This document shows positions 32,236-41,487 of a stretch of DNA of 64,000 nt, in pieces. Position 1 is the stretch's first letter. Every line of letters starts with the position of its first letter. The DNA comes from CAZTDU01 sp964617355 (GTDB lineage: Bacteria > Pseudomonadota > Gammaproteobacteria > Burkholderiales > SG8-39). Location: positions 1 to 64,000 of the forward strand of contig CAZTXP010000129.1 of the NCBI GenBank assembly GCA_964617355.1, written 5' to 3'. The notes under the pieces were generated by a model. It made no database searches, had not been told where the DNA came from, and saw only the letters and a list, made by a program, of their open reading frames with translations. The position numbers and the translations under genes are program-made.

Positions 32236-34390
32236 GGTCAGGTCGAAGAACCGACTTTACTACGCGTGGCGCAATCGAGGGGTCGTAAAGCATGTTGATG
32301 GGCGTTGCGCACATCCAGTCGCAGTTGCACTTCTTCTCAACGATGTCCTTGCGATAGAACCCTGCGGCCTTCTCGCTGCGACGAAGCTCGTAGTAGTCGA
32401 GCGAGTAGTCACGCAGGTTGCCGAGCTTGACGGGCTCCAGCACTTCGCACGGCGAAACCTGGCCATCGTCATAGAGTGTGACGAACTTGCGTGTAGCGTG
32501 GCAGGGGCGAAGAAACTTGCCCTCTCGCCGGATCTGCATAATGTCCTTGTAGGTAACGGATTGCAGTGCACGAACGGCCCTGCTCCAGAGCGTCTTCCGG
32601 TGGTGCCGCCATTCGTAGTCCTCGTTCTTCACTAACAGATCGAAGAACGGTTGCACTAGATGGTTCTTCGATTGCGTTACGAGCTGACCGGTCTCGCGAA
32701 TTAAGTAGAAGATCTGCTGATCGTAGTCGAAATTCGAACGACAGAAGTCGATCATCTCCTGCATCTGATTCAGGTTGAAGTCGTCGTATGCGGTGGCGAT
32801 CTGGATGCGCAAATTGGGGTACCACCGGCGCAGACGCGAAAGCTCTCGAAGCGTGGCCGCCATGGCACGGAATCCACCGGCAATCTTTCGCGACTCATCG
32901 TGCGAAGTCTCCATTCCGTCGAGGCTGACCTGTATGGTCAGGAACAATCCGGGGCAGCGCGTAAGGATCTCCTGTGTGGTCTCGGTTACCTTTCGCGTCA
33001 GACTCGCATTCGTGGGGATCGTCACCCACTGCGTACGCGCCAGATCATGGAACGCCTCAATGGCGTCGGCAAGGTCAGGCCGCATGAATGGTTCGCCACC
33101 GGAAAGGTTCAAATACGGCAGGCGGCCGAAATTCCTAGCGATCGTCTGGATCTCTTCGAGCGTCAGTTCGACTGGCTTTCGGGCCTTCCAGTTCTCTACG
33201 TTCTCCAGATTGAAGCAGAACGCACATCTGGCATTGCAGGCCGAGGTAATGAAGAAGAACAGCTTGGAGATGCGGCCGGGCATCCAAAAGTGGGCGATCG
33301 ATGCGCCGACATTCCACGCCTTGCGCAATCGCGCTATGACCGAATGCCCCAAATGCAGTGCAAACCCCCACGCCCAACATGCGCTTCGCAACGGAAGCAG
33401 GCACAGAATCCCGAGCCGCTCGCGCGGCGAAAAATCGCGCTCGGCCAGAAAGCGATCGAAGCGCCGGCTCCCCCAGAATGCCACTAGCGTCGCGATCCCA
33501 GCAATTGCAAATGCCGCCGGGGAGAAGATTCCCGCCACCAACGCTATCAGGGCAACTGGGATCAGCAACGAGGCGGCGAACAGCGGAAAGCCGCCGTATC
33601 CTCTTATTCCGCCCTTCGTGTCGGCGAGCATCTTCTTGGCCAGACGAAGCCCGAGCGATCGACCTCGATTGACGTGCCGGCGAAAGTAGCCGCCTGTGTC
33701 TCTCGCCTGGTGGACTACGCTGAGCGAGTCGACATACTTTACGCGGGCAGACTGCCGGACCTCGTTGAATACGAATTCGTCCTCGCCGCTATTGATGCCT
33801 CGGAAGAGATAGGTCTCGTGTCCGCTTCGGGCAGACTGCCACACCGATCGCCGGAACGCGGAATTCCCGGCCGGTGGATTGGATTCGTACGGCGACAAAG
33901 CCATCAGGCGATGGGCATATTCTTCTTCCGCAAGGGCCAGTGCGGCGACGATCGATCCGGACTTGCTATGATCGTAGCGTCCTCCTATTGCCCCCAAACT
34001 TTCGTCAGAGCCGAATTCCTCGAGAATTCTCGACAGCCAGTCCTTCGGGGCGATGCAATCGCTGTCGATGAAGGCGATGACTTCGCTCGACGACTTTGCC
34101 GCTCCGTGAGCCCGCGCGAACCCGGCCCCGGAATTCCGCTCCAATCTCATGACAGTCGCGCCATGCGCAGCCGCGATCGACGATGTGTTGTCCGTCGATG
34201 CATCGTCAACCACGATGATCTCGTGCGGGTCCACCGTCTGATTGCGCAGAGAGTCCACGCACGCCCCGATGAACCGGGCGGCGTTGAACGCCGCAATGAC
34301 GACCGAAACGCGGCCCACCATCTCGGCTCGAACCGAAGGAGACACGCCGCGGGCGCGGGTATAGAACCGGATCGTGCTCGAGCGGCTCAT
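32225..34390 (-). CDS. Fusion of GT2 glycosyltransferase, membrane segments and radical SAM domain
   Basis: The 721-residue protein joins two enzymes. Residues 27-240 form a GT-A glycosyltransferase (VVIAAFNAARF, DDAS at 62-65, DxD as D109-S-D111, then AGNSAFRR). Residues about 268-307 hold two hydrophobic segments, with another near 327-350. From about 375 a radical SAM domain follows: CNARCAFC (Cys385, Cys389, Cys392), LNLSGGEPF, and VSLDGMETSHD. The C-terminus has extra cysteines (PCHATRKF, VSPCEVL, KCNCDWMC) like a SPASM or twitch cluster. The reading frame is continuous. It would place a radical enzyme on the inner face of the membrane together with a glycosyltransferase; the substrate is unknown. 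ATG 34321 is an alternative start. Confidence 0.85.
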   Translation of the reverse strand: MSRSSTIRFYTRARGVSPSVRAEMVGRVSVVIAAFNAARFIGACVDSLRNQTVDPHEIIVVDDASTDNTSSIAAAHGATVMRLERNSGAGFARAHGAAKSSSEVIAFIDSDCIAPKDWLSRILEEFGSDESLGAIGGRYDHSKSGSIVAALALAEEEYAHRLMALSPYESNPPAGNSAFRRSVWQSARSGHETYLFRGINSGEDEFVFNEVRQSARVKYVDSLSVVHQARDTGGYFRRHVNRGRSLGLRLAKKMLADTKGGIRGYGGFPLFAASLLIPVALIALVAGIFSPAAFAIAGIATLVAFWGSRRFDRFLAERDFSPRERLGILCLLPLRSACWAWGFALHLGHSVIARLRKAWNVGASIAHFWMPGRISKLFFFITSACNARCAFCFNLENVENWKARKPVELTLEEIQTIARNFGRLPYLNLSGGEPFMRPDLADAIEAFHDLARTQWVTIPTNASLTRKVTETTQEILTRCPGLFLTIQVSLDGMETSHDESRKIAGGFRAMAATLRELSRLRRWYPNLRIQIATAYDDFNLNQMQEMIDFCRSNFDYDQQIFYLIRETGQLVTQSKNHLVQPFFDLLVKNEDYEWRHHRKTLWSRAVRALQSVTYKDIMQIRREGKFLRPCHATRKFVTLYDDGQVSPCEVLEPVKLGNLRDYSLDYYELRRSEKAAGFYRKDIVEKKCNCDWMCATPINMLYDPSIAPRVVKSVLRPDRLA

Positions 34391-34498
34391 CGCAGGAACG
34401 GGTTCATTTTGGCCGGAATGGGGTCTCGCGATCGATGCGGAAAATTACCCATCGAATTCTATCGTGCGGACACGGCACGGCGCGAGGCAAGCCCCTTT

Positions 34499-36646
34499 CT
34501 AACGCAACGGATCGCGCGGCGCGTCTCCTGCCTTGAGCGCCACCGCCTCGTCGTAGTCGCCTCGCCGGCAACCGGACCCCTCAAGAGGCGAAACCGCGAG
34601 GGAAAGTCGCCCGGACAATGACCCTTGAAACAAGACGGCTGTTTGGCTGACATTCGCGCGAAATATCTTCGGCAAGATACCCGAAGAGTCGCGAAGATGG
34701 TTCTGAAGACAGCGCGAGAACTCGAGGGGTAGTACCAAGAGCGAAGTCCCTTCGCTGCGTGCGGCAATCTCGACCCCGATCGGCAAGAATTGAATTCCGC
34801 CGGCCGTGCCGCTAACGAGATTCGCTCGCTCGGGCAACGGCGCGAAGAGCACGACCGCTTCCGTGAAATCGAACGATGGACGTGCGATGACTCGAAGCGC
34901 ATCCCCTACGGTTCCGACAACATCTACGTGCGTGGGAGTTACTCCCGCGAGATTGGGGTGCGGGATCTCTACAAGCCACTGGTTGTGTCCGGAGCCAATC
35001 GCCTGAACGAACGCCGCCTTGCCATGCGTAGGCGGGTGATCTTGCAGCAGGAACCGTACGCCCCATTGCGCAAGCACCCTCTCGTCAGGTCTCGTGATTG
35101 TGGTTTGGGGGCGGGTGTGCAGGATATCAGGCGGTGCTAGGAGTCGCGAGGAGACCGCATGGAAGAAGGGAGATGAAAACTGCGTCATCTCGATGAGGGT
35201 CGGAATTCCGTAGTACCAGAAGCCGTACATTCGGTGGTCGTTTCCCGTGTGCCAACTCACCATCCCGTCATAATTGTGCTGGCTGACGAAGGGAACGTGC
35301 CGATACTGTCGTTCCCAGTCGCTGCCGGCGGTGCTCGCAACGCGACCCCGGAATTGCCGACTGTCATTGAGGGAAACACGCTTCGAGAGATAGGTGACCA
35401 GTTCGGACTTCGCAGGAGGCCACGGAAACGGCACCTCGCCCCGAATGGCCGGTCGGTCATATGGCGGGGACCATGCAAGCAAAGCGCACCAGGGTACCAC
35501 TGCCGCACTTGCAAGCGGGATCTGCTGGCCAATCCGTAGGCCGTGCCCTACGACATCAGACACTGCCCGACCGACAAAGTATGCGTACATCGGGAGCGCG
35601 AATAAGTCGAAATACGCAAGTACTGGGCCACGCCACACAATTCCGGATCGACCGATGAATTCGGCAATCACCAGCGACCCCAGAACAAGCATCAGGAACG
35701 CAAATGCCGCTCCCTTCGCGAGCGGGTTCCTGTCCCTGCAGCACCAGAGCGCCGATAGGATTGCGGTAACCCAGATCACCAATCCGTACCAGCGCGAAGA
35801 ATGTTCGAGCCAGAAGGACTGCTGCCGAAATCCTCCGCCTGCAGGGACAAGCTCGGACCAGAAGATCACCGGCTTGGAGTTGAGGAACAGCCCCTTGAGA
35901 TAGTCCGCAAAAATCAGGTACAGAAGCAAGTACACGATTGCAAGCGCAAGCAGTTTCAGCCGTCGCTCTCGCCATCCGGGAGCGGTGACGACCGCGAAGA
36001 ACGTGAACAGCGCAAAGACAGGCCACGCCAGCACGGTCGTCAGCGGCTGGCTGAAGGCGACGTAGGATTGGAGCGAAAATGCCGCGAGTGTGAGGCCGGA
36101 AAAGGCCGCAATTGATCGGTGCTGCCCGATTCGGTAGATCGAGACGATAGCGAGGACGCTTGCCGCGATCGCGGTAAGAAAGTGTGGGTTCCCCCAGATC
36201 CGTTCCATACCGGGAGTCGGCACCCAGTAAGGAAGCATTCCCAGTGCGACTGCCCAAGCTCCGAGTATGCAACCGCGCCAGTCGAGGCCGAGTATCTTGC
36301 CAACCACAAGCGACGAAAGCAGGAACTCCGCAGCAAACCAGGTGGTTGCAACCGCCGGCAATGCGCTTGCGTCGATTGCCCACCGCGCGACTGCGAAACC
36401 TGGAATCAGGCCCATCGCGGTCGGGAACCACATGCCCGCATTCCCTTCAAGCGGATTGAATGCGAATGCGTGCGCAGAACCCATCCAATGGGCTTGATTC
36501 AGGGCGACTGATGCGAGAAATGTTCCGTCGAAGCGGAACATCGTTACGGGGAGCTGGAGGTGAAACATCAACCATGAAAGGCTGATGAACGACAGTACGT
36601 TGGCTCCAACCAAGAAATGCGCGCTTCGGGCCGGCGAGCTGAACAT
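34499..36646 (-). CDS. Large multi-pass membrane protein, possible GT-C glycosyltransferase
   Basis: The 715-residue protein has about ten to twelve hydrophobic segments in its first 430 residues and a soluble C-terminal part of about 280 residues. An acidic motif in the first loop after a helix (MFRFDGTFL, residues 36-44) resembles the catalytic Asp loop of GT-C transferases that take sugars from polyprenyl phosphate on the periplasmic side. I do not recognise a named family. It lies 15 bases after the flippase-like gene on the same strand. A 108-base gap separates it from the fusion gene, with no clear promoter. Base composition is low in G+C for this window. Confidence 0.7.
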   Translation of the reverse strand: MFSSPARSAHFLVGANVLSFISLSWLMFHLQLPVTMFRFDGTFLASVALNQAHWMGSAHAFAFNPLEGNAGMWFPTAMGLIPGFAVARWAIDASALPAVATTWFAAEFLLSSLVVGKILGLDWRGCILGAWAVALGMLPYWVPTPGMERIWGNPHFLTAIAASVLAIVSIYRIGQHRSIAAFSGLTLAAFSLQSYVAFSQPLTTVLAWPVFALFTFFAVVTAPGWRERRLKLLALAIVYLLLYLIFADYLKGLFLNSKPVIFWSELVPAGGGFRQQSFWLEHSSRWYGLVIWVTAILSALWCCRDRNPLAKGAAFAFLMLVLGSLVIAEFIGRSGIVWRGPVLAYFDLFALPMYAYFVGRAVSDVVGHGLRIGQQIPLASAAVVPWCALLAWSPPYDRPAIRGEVPFPWPPAKSELVTYLSKRVSLNDSRQFRGRVASTAGSDWERQYRHVPFVSQHNYDGMVSWHTGNDHRMYGFWYYGIPTLIEMTQFSSPFFHAVSSRLLAPPDILHTRPQTTITRPDERVLAQWGVRFLLQDHPPTHGKAAFVQAIGSGHNQWLVEIPHPNLAGVTPTHVDVVGTVGDALRVIARPSFDFTEAVVLFAPLPERANLVSGTAGGIQFLPIGVEIAARSEGTSLLVLPLEFSRCLQNHLRDSSGILPKIFRANVSQTAVLFQGSLSGRLSLAVSPLEGSGCRRGDYDEAVALKAGDAPRDPLR

Positions 36647-36661
36647 GAATTCCTTCGAGCG

Positions 36662-37630
36662 CTAGCCTTGATGGATTCGGCCCGCGCGAGATGCCAAAAT
36701 CAGCAAGCCACCCGGTAACGAGATGGCAAGGGTCAGGAGACCGATCGCGAGCGACACGATGAGAGCTACTGAGGCGGGGACCCCTGAGTAACCGAGTACT
36801 GAAACTGCGGAAAGCTCGCGAACACCCCAACCGCCAATCGTGACCGGAATCGAACTCAGCAGAATCACGACCGGCAACAGTGCAATCGCATCGCTGAGCC
36901 GCAAATTCGCTCCCAATCCGCCCGAAAGCACGACTGCCGACGACGAGAACGCGAGTTGAGCGACAAGAACTGTTGCGGCGATCGTCGCAATGGCCGGTAT
37001 TGATCGGAAGACGATGCGCGCATGCGCAACAAACGATTCTGCGTGGCGCGCAATCGACCCTGGCAGCCAAGCGAGATTCGGGCGGCACTTCGCCGTCAGC
37101 ATCGCAACCGCCGCGATGCTAAGACCTGCAATGGTCCACAGCCCCAGCAGAATTTCAAGCGGAAGGACATCCCGCTTCCAGGCGCTTGCTGCCATTGCCG
37201 CGCCAAGCGAAAGGAGCAGAAGGTGCCCAATACGGTCGATCAGAATGCTATTCAGCGTAAGCGGGAGCGCGACGCCGATCCGCGAGGAAGCCCAAGCACG
37301 CACTGCATCCGCGCCAACAGTGGAAGGAAGGAACTGGCTTGCGAAGAGCGCGACGATAGTGATACGAATCGCCTGCACAAGCGTTACCTTCGCGCCGATC
37401 ACTCGCAGGATGACGAGCCACCGAATTGCTCCCGCCGCGAAGTACGTCGCAAGGAGCAGTGCGGCCGCGGCAAGCGCGGAAGCTGGAAGCGCGACCGCGA
37501 TTCGGATCGAATCCTGAATGCCGCTTCGACTTAGCAACCAGGCAATCAGCGACACCGAGACCGCCCCCTTTAGCGCGAAGAGTATCCATGAGCCTAGACG
37601 GGCACTGTTCGAAGTCGGGCTGCTCACCAT
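36662..37630 (-). CDS. Flippase-like membrane protein, lysylphosphatidylglycerol synthase transmembrane family
   Basis: With ATG at 37630 the protein has 322 residues and about eight transmembrane segments. The FLPSTVGADAVRAW loop and the late PVTIGGWGVRE motif are typical of the MprF-like transmembrane domain (UPF0104). Stand-alone members are often found with polyprenyl-phosphate GT2 and GT-C genes and are suspected lipid or lipid-sugar flippases. A GTG at 37654 would add eight residues. It diverges from the gene at 37729 across about 98 bases. Confidence 0.82.
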   Translation of the reverse strand: MVSSPTSNSARLGSWILFALKGAVSVSLIAWLLSRSGIQDSIRIAVALPASALAAAALLLATYFAAGAIRWLVILRVIGAKVTLVQAIRITIVALFASQFLPSTVGADAVRAWASSRIGVALPLTLNSILIDRIGHLLLLSLGAAMAASAWKRDVLPLEILLGLWTIAGLSIAAVAMLTAKCRPNLAWLPGSIARHAESFVAHARIVFRSIPAIATIAATVLVAQLAFSSSAVVLSGGLGANLRLSDAIALLPVVILLSSIPVTIGGWGVRELSAVSVLGYSGVPASVALIVSLAIGLLTLAISLPGGLLILASRAGRIHQG

Positions 37631-37685
37631 GCGTGATTGTAGGGTCCGGTGCACGGATTTCGGGGAGAGCGAGGCAATTGCGTAA

Positions 37686-37691
37686 TAAAAT
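37686..37691 (+). promoter_or_regulatory. Possible -10 box before the tandem paralogue operon
   Basis: TAAAAT in the divergent gap lies 37 bases before ATG 37729 and agrees with the -10-like boxes elsewhere. In-frame ATGs at 37690 and 37693 overlap this box, another reason to prefer the start at 37729. No good -35 is present. Confidence 0.35.
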
Positions 37692-37728
37692 GATGCGCCT
37701 GCCTTCAGACTTCGGGACAGTAGAACGC

Positions 37729-39654
37729 ATGGGGGACTATCGGGTCCGGCTCGTCACGTACGCGTGGGGGCGGACGTACATCGACCGGATGCTCGATTTC
37801 CCGCTGTCGTCGGTACTCGCGCCTGGCAACCTTCCCGCGCTCGCGCGCGAGTTCGGGTGCGAGGTGGCGATCGTCACCGAGGAAGCGGAATTCGAGTACC
37901 TGCGCAGCCATCGGGTTGTGCGCGAGCTCGAGCGCATTTGTCCGGTGAAGCTGGTTTCGCTCGACGACCTGATCGCAGAACCCTGGCAGTACGGCATCTC
38001 GCTCGCTTATGCGCTGTTCCGCGGCATGACCGCCGAACTCGACGGCCCGATCACCGAGACCTACTTCCTGTTCCTCAACGGCGACTTCGTGCTGGCCGAC
38101 GGCAGCTACGAGCGGCTCGTGCCGCACATCCACGCCGGCCATCGCGCGCTTCTTTCGCCGAGCTATTGCGCGAACGAAGAGGCTGTGGTGCCCGAGCTCG
38201 AGCGGGGGCGGGATGGCTCGACTGGCGCGCTGGCCATACCTGCGCGGAGGATGGCAGGCCTGGTCCTCGCCCATCGCCACAACACGATCCGTGCGAAGAC
38301 CGTGAGCCAGGAGGTCGCGCACTTCCGCTACATGGATCAGTTCTACTGGCAAGCGGACCCCGGCACGCTGCTTGGCTTCCAGATGCCGATCTCGCTGGTC
38401 GCGATGCGGCCCGAGGCAGAACTCGACGATATTGGTGCCTTCTGGGACTGGGGGATCGTCTACGACTTCTGCCCGTCCAGGACGCTCACCGTGCTGGGCG
38501 ATTCCGACGAGTTCCTAATGCTGGAACTGCGCGAGGCGGATACCCACCGGGACGCGATCCTGCTCGGTCCGAACGATCCTGTCGACGCGGCGTCCAGGAT
38601 GATGGGCTACATCACGCAGTATCAGGTCGACAATGCCCGGCATCCGCTCGTGCTGCATGATCGCGACGTGCCGGACCTCGCCGCTGCGTTGCGTGGGCTC
38701 GAGGCGTATCGCGACGCGCTGATCGCGCACCTTCCGAAACGACCCATCGACCACCGCGGTCACTCGCAGTGGACATACCATCACCGACACCTGTTCCGGT
38801 TCCCGGTGGACGCGCGCCGGGAGTACACGCGACTGCGCGGCGAACTGCGCAAGCTGGAGGCGCGCCGGCTGGATGTGCAGAAGCAGATTGACGCGATCGC
38901 GGGTCAGCACGATGCGCCGCCTTTGCCACAGGAAGACGCGCTCGGCCCCCGGGATACCGGGGCCGTCGCGACCCTCTACCGAAGGGCCTTCGGTCGCCTG
39001 CCTCGGCCTAGGGTCTGGCATCCGCTGTACCTCGCGTACCGGGAGGTCGCGTTGGCGCTCGAGGTGGCCTCGGCCGAAGGCCTGACCGTGCTGCTCGTCA
39101 GTGCGCCGCGAGAGGCGCTTTCCCGCTCTGCCGACACGCTTCCGCGGGGGAGCGAGCGTGTGTCGCCTCATGACTTCGACAGCATGGAGCGGCTCCGTTC
39201 CGAAGGACGGCGGTTCGGTGCCTGCATGATCGAATGGGAGGCCGGCACGCTGGAGGATCTAGGCGAGGTTCTGCGCAAGGCCGAGTCGCTGATCGACGCG
39301 CGCGCGCGCATTTCGATCCATTGCGTCAACCACTATGGCCTTCCCGTAGATGTTTGGGCGCACGGGATCGCTCGGGCCGCGCTTGAGACCCCACGGAATG
39401 TCGAGATCATCGCGACCGGCTCGCTGCCCGGGTTCCTGGCCGTTCGGTGTACTCGCCTGCTCCAAGCAGGGCGGCGCCTCGGTCGTGGCGGGGCGATTGC
39501 GGTCGCTGCGATTGCGCTGGTGACCGGTGCTGGATTCGCGCTGCTGGCGTGGCTCGTGGAACCTCGGCGCCAAGGGTTCCACGGGCGCCCTCGGCGCAGT
39601 TGTACCTCGGTGACGCTGACGCTGGGGCCCGAGGCAGGAGAGTCCGCCGCATGA
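37729..39654 (+). CDS. Uncharacterised glycan-locus protein, tandem paralogue A
   Basis: The 641-residue protein is a clear paralogue of the next gene product. The N-terminal part (1-340) has a glycosyltransferase-A-like feel: a strand-helix start, FLFLNGDFVLADGSY with a possible metal-binding Asp, RHNTIRAK, and a conserved WDWGIVYDFCPS...LGDSDEFLMLELR block. A charged helix follows near 370-400. The last 200 residues look Rossmann-like, without a SAM glycine motif, and a single hydrophobic segment near the end (AIAVAAIALVTGAGFALLAW) suggests a membrane anchor. No family is recognised and no function is claimed. The start is chosen because its N-terminus aligns with that of paralogue B. Confidence 0.72.
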   Translation: MGDYRVRLVTYAWGRTYIDRMLDFPLSSVLAPGNLPALAREFGCEVAIVTEEAEFEYLRSHRVVRELERICPVKLVSLDDLIAEPWQYGISLAYALFRGMTAELDGPITETYFLFLNGDFVLADGSYERLVPHIHAGHRALLSPSYCANEEAVVPELERGRDGSTGALAIPARRMAGLVLAHRHNTIRAKTVSQEVAHFRYMDQFYWQADPGTLLGFQMPISLVAMRPEAELDDIGAFWDWGIVYDFCPSRTLTVLGDSDEFLMLELREADTHRDAILLGPNDPVDAASRMMGYITQYQVDNARHPLVLHDRDVPDLAAALRGLEAYRDALIAHLPKRPIDHRGHSQWTYHHRHLFRFPVDARREYTRLRGELRKLEARRLDVQKQIDAIAGQHDAPPLPQEDALGPRDTGAVATLYRRAFGRLPRPRVWHPLYLAYREVALALEVASAEGLTVLLVSAPREALSRSADTLPRGSERVSPHDFDSMERLRSEGRRFGACMIEWEAGTLEDLGEVLRKAESLIDARARISIHCVNHYGLPVDVWAHGIARAALETPRNVEIIATGSLPGFLAVRCTRLLQAGRRLGRGGAIAVAAIALVTGAGFALLAWLVEPRRQGFHGRPRRSCTSVTLTLGPEAGESAA

Positions 39655-41486
39655 AGGCCCGCATCGTCATCCCCGTCTGGGGCGCGAAGTACATCGAGCG
39701 CCTCGCGCGCCTGTGCCTGCCGGCGCTGCTCGCGCCGGGCAACCTGCCGCACCTCGCGAAGCACTTCGAGTGCGAGCTCACGATCGTCACGGAGTCGAAG
39801 CTCTTCGACATGGTGCGCGCGCTGCCGGTGATCCAGGAGGCGGGGGCGCACTGCACGCTGCGGCTGGTGTCGCTCGACGACGTGCTGTCGCACCAGGCGC
39901 ACTACGGGTACACGATCACGCACGCGCTCTTCCGCGGCTTCTCGGACCTCGGCGAGGCGGCGAAGGACGCTTGGTTCCTGTTCCTCAACGCCGACTTCAT
40001 CCTCGCCGACGGCTCCTACGTCGAGCTAGCGAAGCGGATGCTCGCCGGCGAGCACGTGATCTTCGCGCCCAGCTACTGCGCGATCGAGGAGAACGTGTTC
40101 CCGGCGATGGCCGAGCGGCGGCTCCCGGGCAGCCGTGCGGTCGCCATCCCGCCGCGCGAGATGGCGGGGCTGATCCTCGACAACCGCCACTTCACGATCC
40201 GCTCGAAGATCATCAACTGGCGGATGTATCGCATCGACCGCGTCGACCAGTTCTACTACGTGGTCGACAACGACACCATGCTCGGGCGCCAGCTGCCGAT
40301 CGCGGTGGTCGCGTTCCGCCCGACGCGCGTGCCGCCGGAGCCGGTGACGTTCTGGGACTACGGCATCGTCGCCGAGGTCTGCCCCGATTGCACGCTGTCC
40401 GTGATCGGTGACTCGGACCAGTTCCTGATGATGGAGCTGCGCGGCGAGCGCACGATGAGCGAGCAGTTCGAGCTCGGCTGGATGGACAAGGACGCGATCG
40501 CCCGCGACCTCACGATCTGGACGACGAAGGACCAGCGCGACAGCGGCGAGTTCCCGCTCGTGCTGCACCGCGCGGACCTTCCGCCGACCGTCGCCGAGGG
40601 CGAGCGTGTGCTGGAGGAGTACTACCGCGACGTCATGAGCCGCGTGTCGCCGAAGCCGCTCGACCACCTCGACCACTACATCTGGCGCGACGTCATCCGC
40701 CTGCACGCCGAGTGGCAGCGCGAGCGCGCGTGGACCGAGGCGCTCGAGAAGGCGCGGCAGGGCGATCCGGCGTCCGCGCCCGCCGGCGCCGGCTGGCGGT
40801 GGTTCGACCTTGCGCGCGGCGCATACCGGAAGCTGTTCGGGCGCGTGCCGGAAGTCGGGCGGATGCACCCGCTCTGGGCCGACCTGCATCCCGTGATGAG
40901 CGCGCTGCAGGAGCGTGCGCCGCAGGTTCGGTCCGCACTCTGCCTCACGTCGCGCGGCGGCGGCATGATCGCGCCGTACCTGTCGCGGTGGCTGCCCAAG
41001 CTGGACCGCGTCGCGTTCGCCGACTTGCTCGACGACACGGTGCCGCAGGATGCGCTGCCGGGCGCGCCGTACGACTTCTGCTTCGCCGAGCTGGTGTGGG
41101 AGGAGTTCCTGCAGTTCCGCGAAGTGCACGCTCGACTGCGACGGTACGTCAGGAAAGGCGGGACGATCCTCGTGTTCTTCCGTCCGCGCGAGCCACACCG
41201 CATCGCGCCGCGGGACTTCAAGATGATCGCGGGTGCGCTGCCGGGCTGCGATGTCGCCGAACTGCGCTTCAGCGGAAGTCCGATGCTGCGCTGGCTGCAG
41301 CGCCTGTGGGACCGCGAGACGCAGAAGCTCGGCCGCGGGCGCGCGGGACTGCTGCTCGGCCTCGCGATGACCGGTGCGTTCGTCGGCCCGCTCGCCTACG
41401 TCGCCAACGCCCGCGTGGCCGGCCGCGCGCCGGGCGAGCTGCCCCCGGGGTGCACCAGCCTCGTCCTCGACATCAGGGTGATCTGA
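39651..41486 (+). CDS. Uncharacterised glycan-locus protein, tandem paralogue B
   Basis: The 611-residue protein shares with paralogue A the N-terminal LAPGNLP and FLFLNADFILADGSY stretches, RHFTIRSK, the DQFYY...LG...PI segment, and FWDYGIVAEVCPD...IGDSDQFLMMELR. The C-terminal third resembles a degenerate methyltransferase-type Rossmann domain (ALCLTSRGGGMIAPYL, LRRYVRKGGTILVFF), followed by one hydrophobic helix near 565-585. ATG 39651 overlaps the paralogue A stop (ATGA). One base separates it from rfbF, so it is co-transcribed with the CDP-sugar cassette. It may be a membrane-anchored glycosyltransferase or glycan-modifying enzyme, which is inference. Confidence 0.75.
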   Translation: MKARIVIPVWGAKYIERLARLCLPALLAPGNLPHLAKHFECELTIVTESKLFDMVRALPVIQEAGAHCTLRLVSLDDVLSHQAHYGYTITHALFRGFSDLGEAAKDAWFLFLNADFILADGSYVELAKRMLAGEHVIFAPSYCAIEENVFPAMAERRLPGSRAVAIPPREMAGLILDNRHFTIRSKIINWRMYRIDRVDQFYYVVDNDTMLGRQLPIAVVAFRPTRVPPEPVTFWDYGIVAEVCPDCTLSVIGDSDQFLMMELRGERTMSEQFELGWMDKDAIARDLTIWTTKDQRDSGEFPLVLHRADLPPTVAEGERVLEEYYRDVMSRVSPKPLDHLDHYIWRDVIRLHAEWQRERAWTEALEKARQGDPASAPAGAGWRWFDLARGAYRKLFGRVPEVGRMHPLWADLHPVMSALQERAPQVRSALCLTSRGGGMIAPYLSRWLPKLDRVAFADLLDDTVPQDALPGAPYDFCFAELVWEEFLQFREVHARLRRYVRKGGTILVFFRPREPHRIAPRDFKMIAGALPGCDVAELRFSGSPMLRWLQRLWDRETQKLGRGRAGLLLGLAMTGAFVGPLAYVANARVAGRAPGELPPGCTSLVLDIRVI

Positions 41487-41487
41487 G

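Noticed and set aside
21973..37630. Wzx flippase and Wzy polymerase
   Set aside because: The multi-pass proteins at 34499 and 36662 do not show recognisable Wzx or Wzy features by eye, and an ABC exporter is present, so these names were not used.
27230..37680. Mobile element or prophage carrying the low-G+C segment
   Set aside because: No integrase, transposase, tRNA target, terminal repeats or direct repeats could be seen at the borders; the segment is reported only as a composition change.
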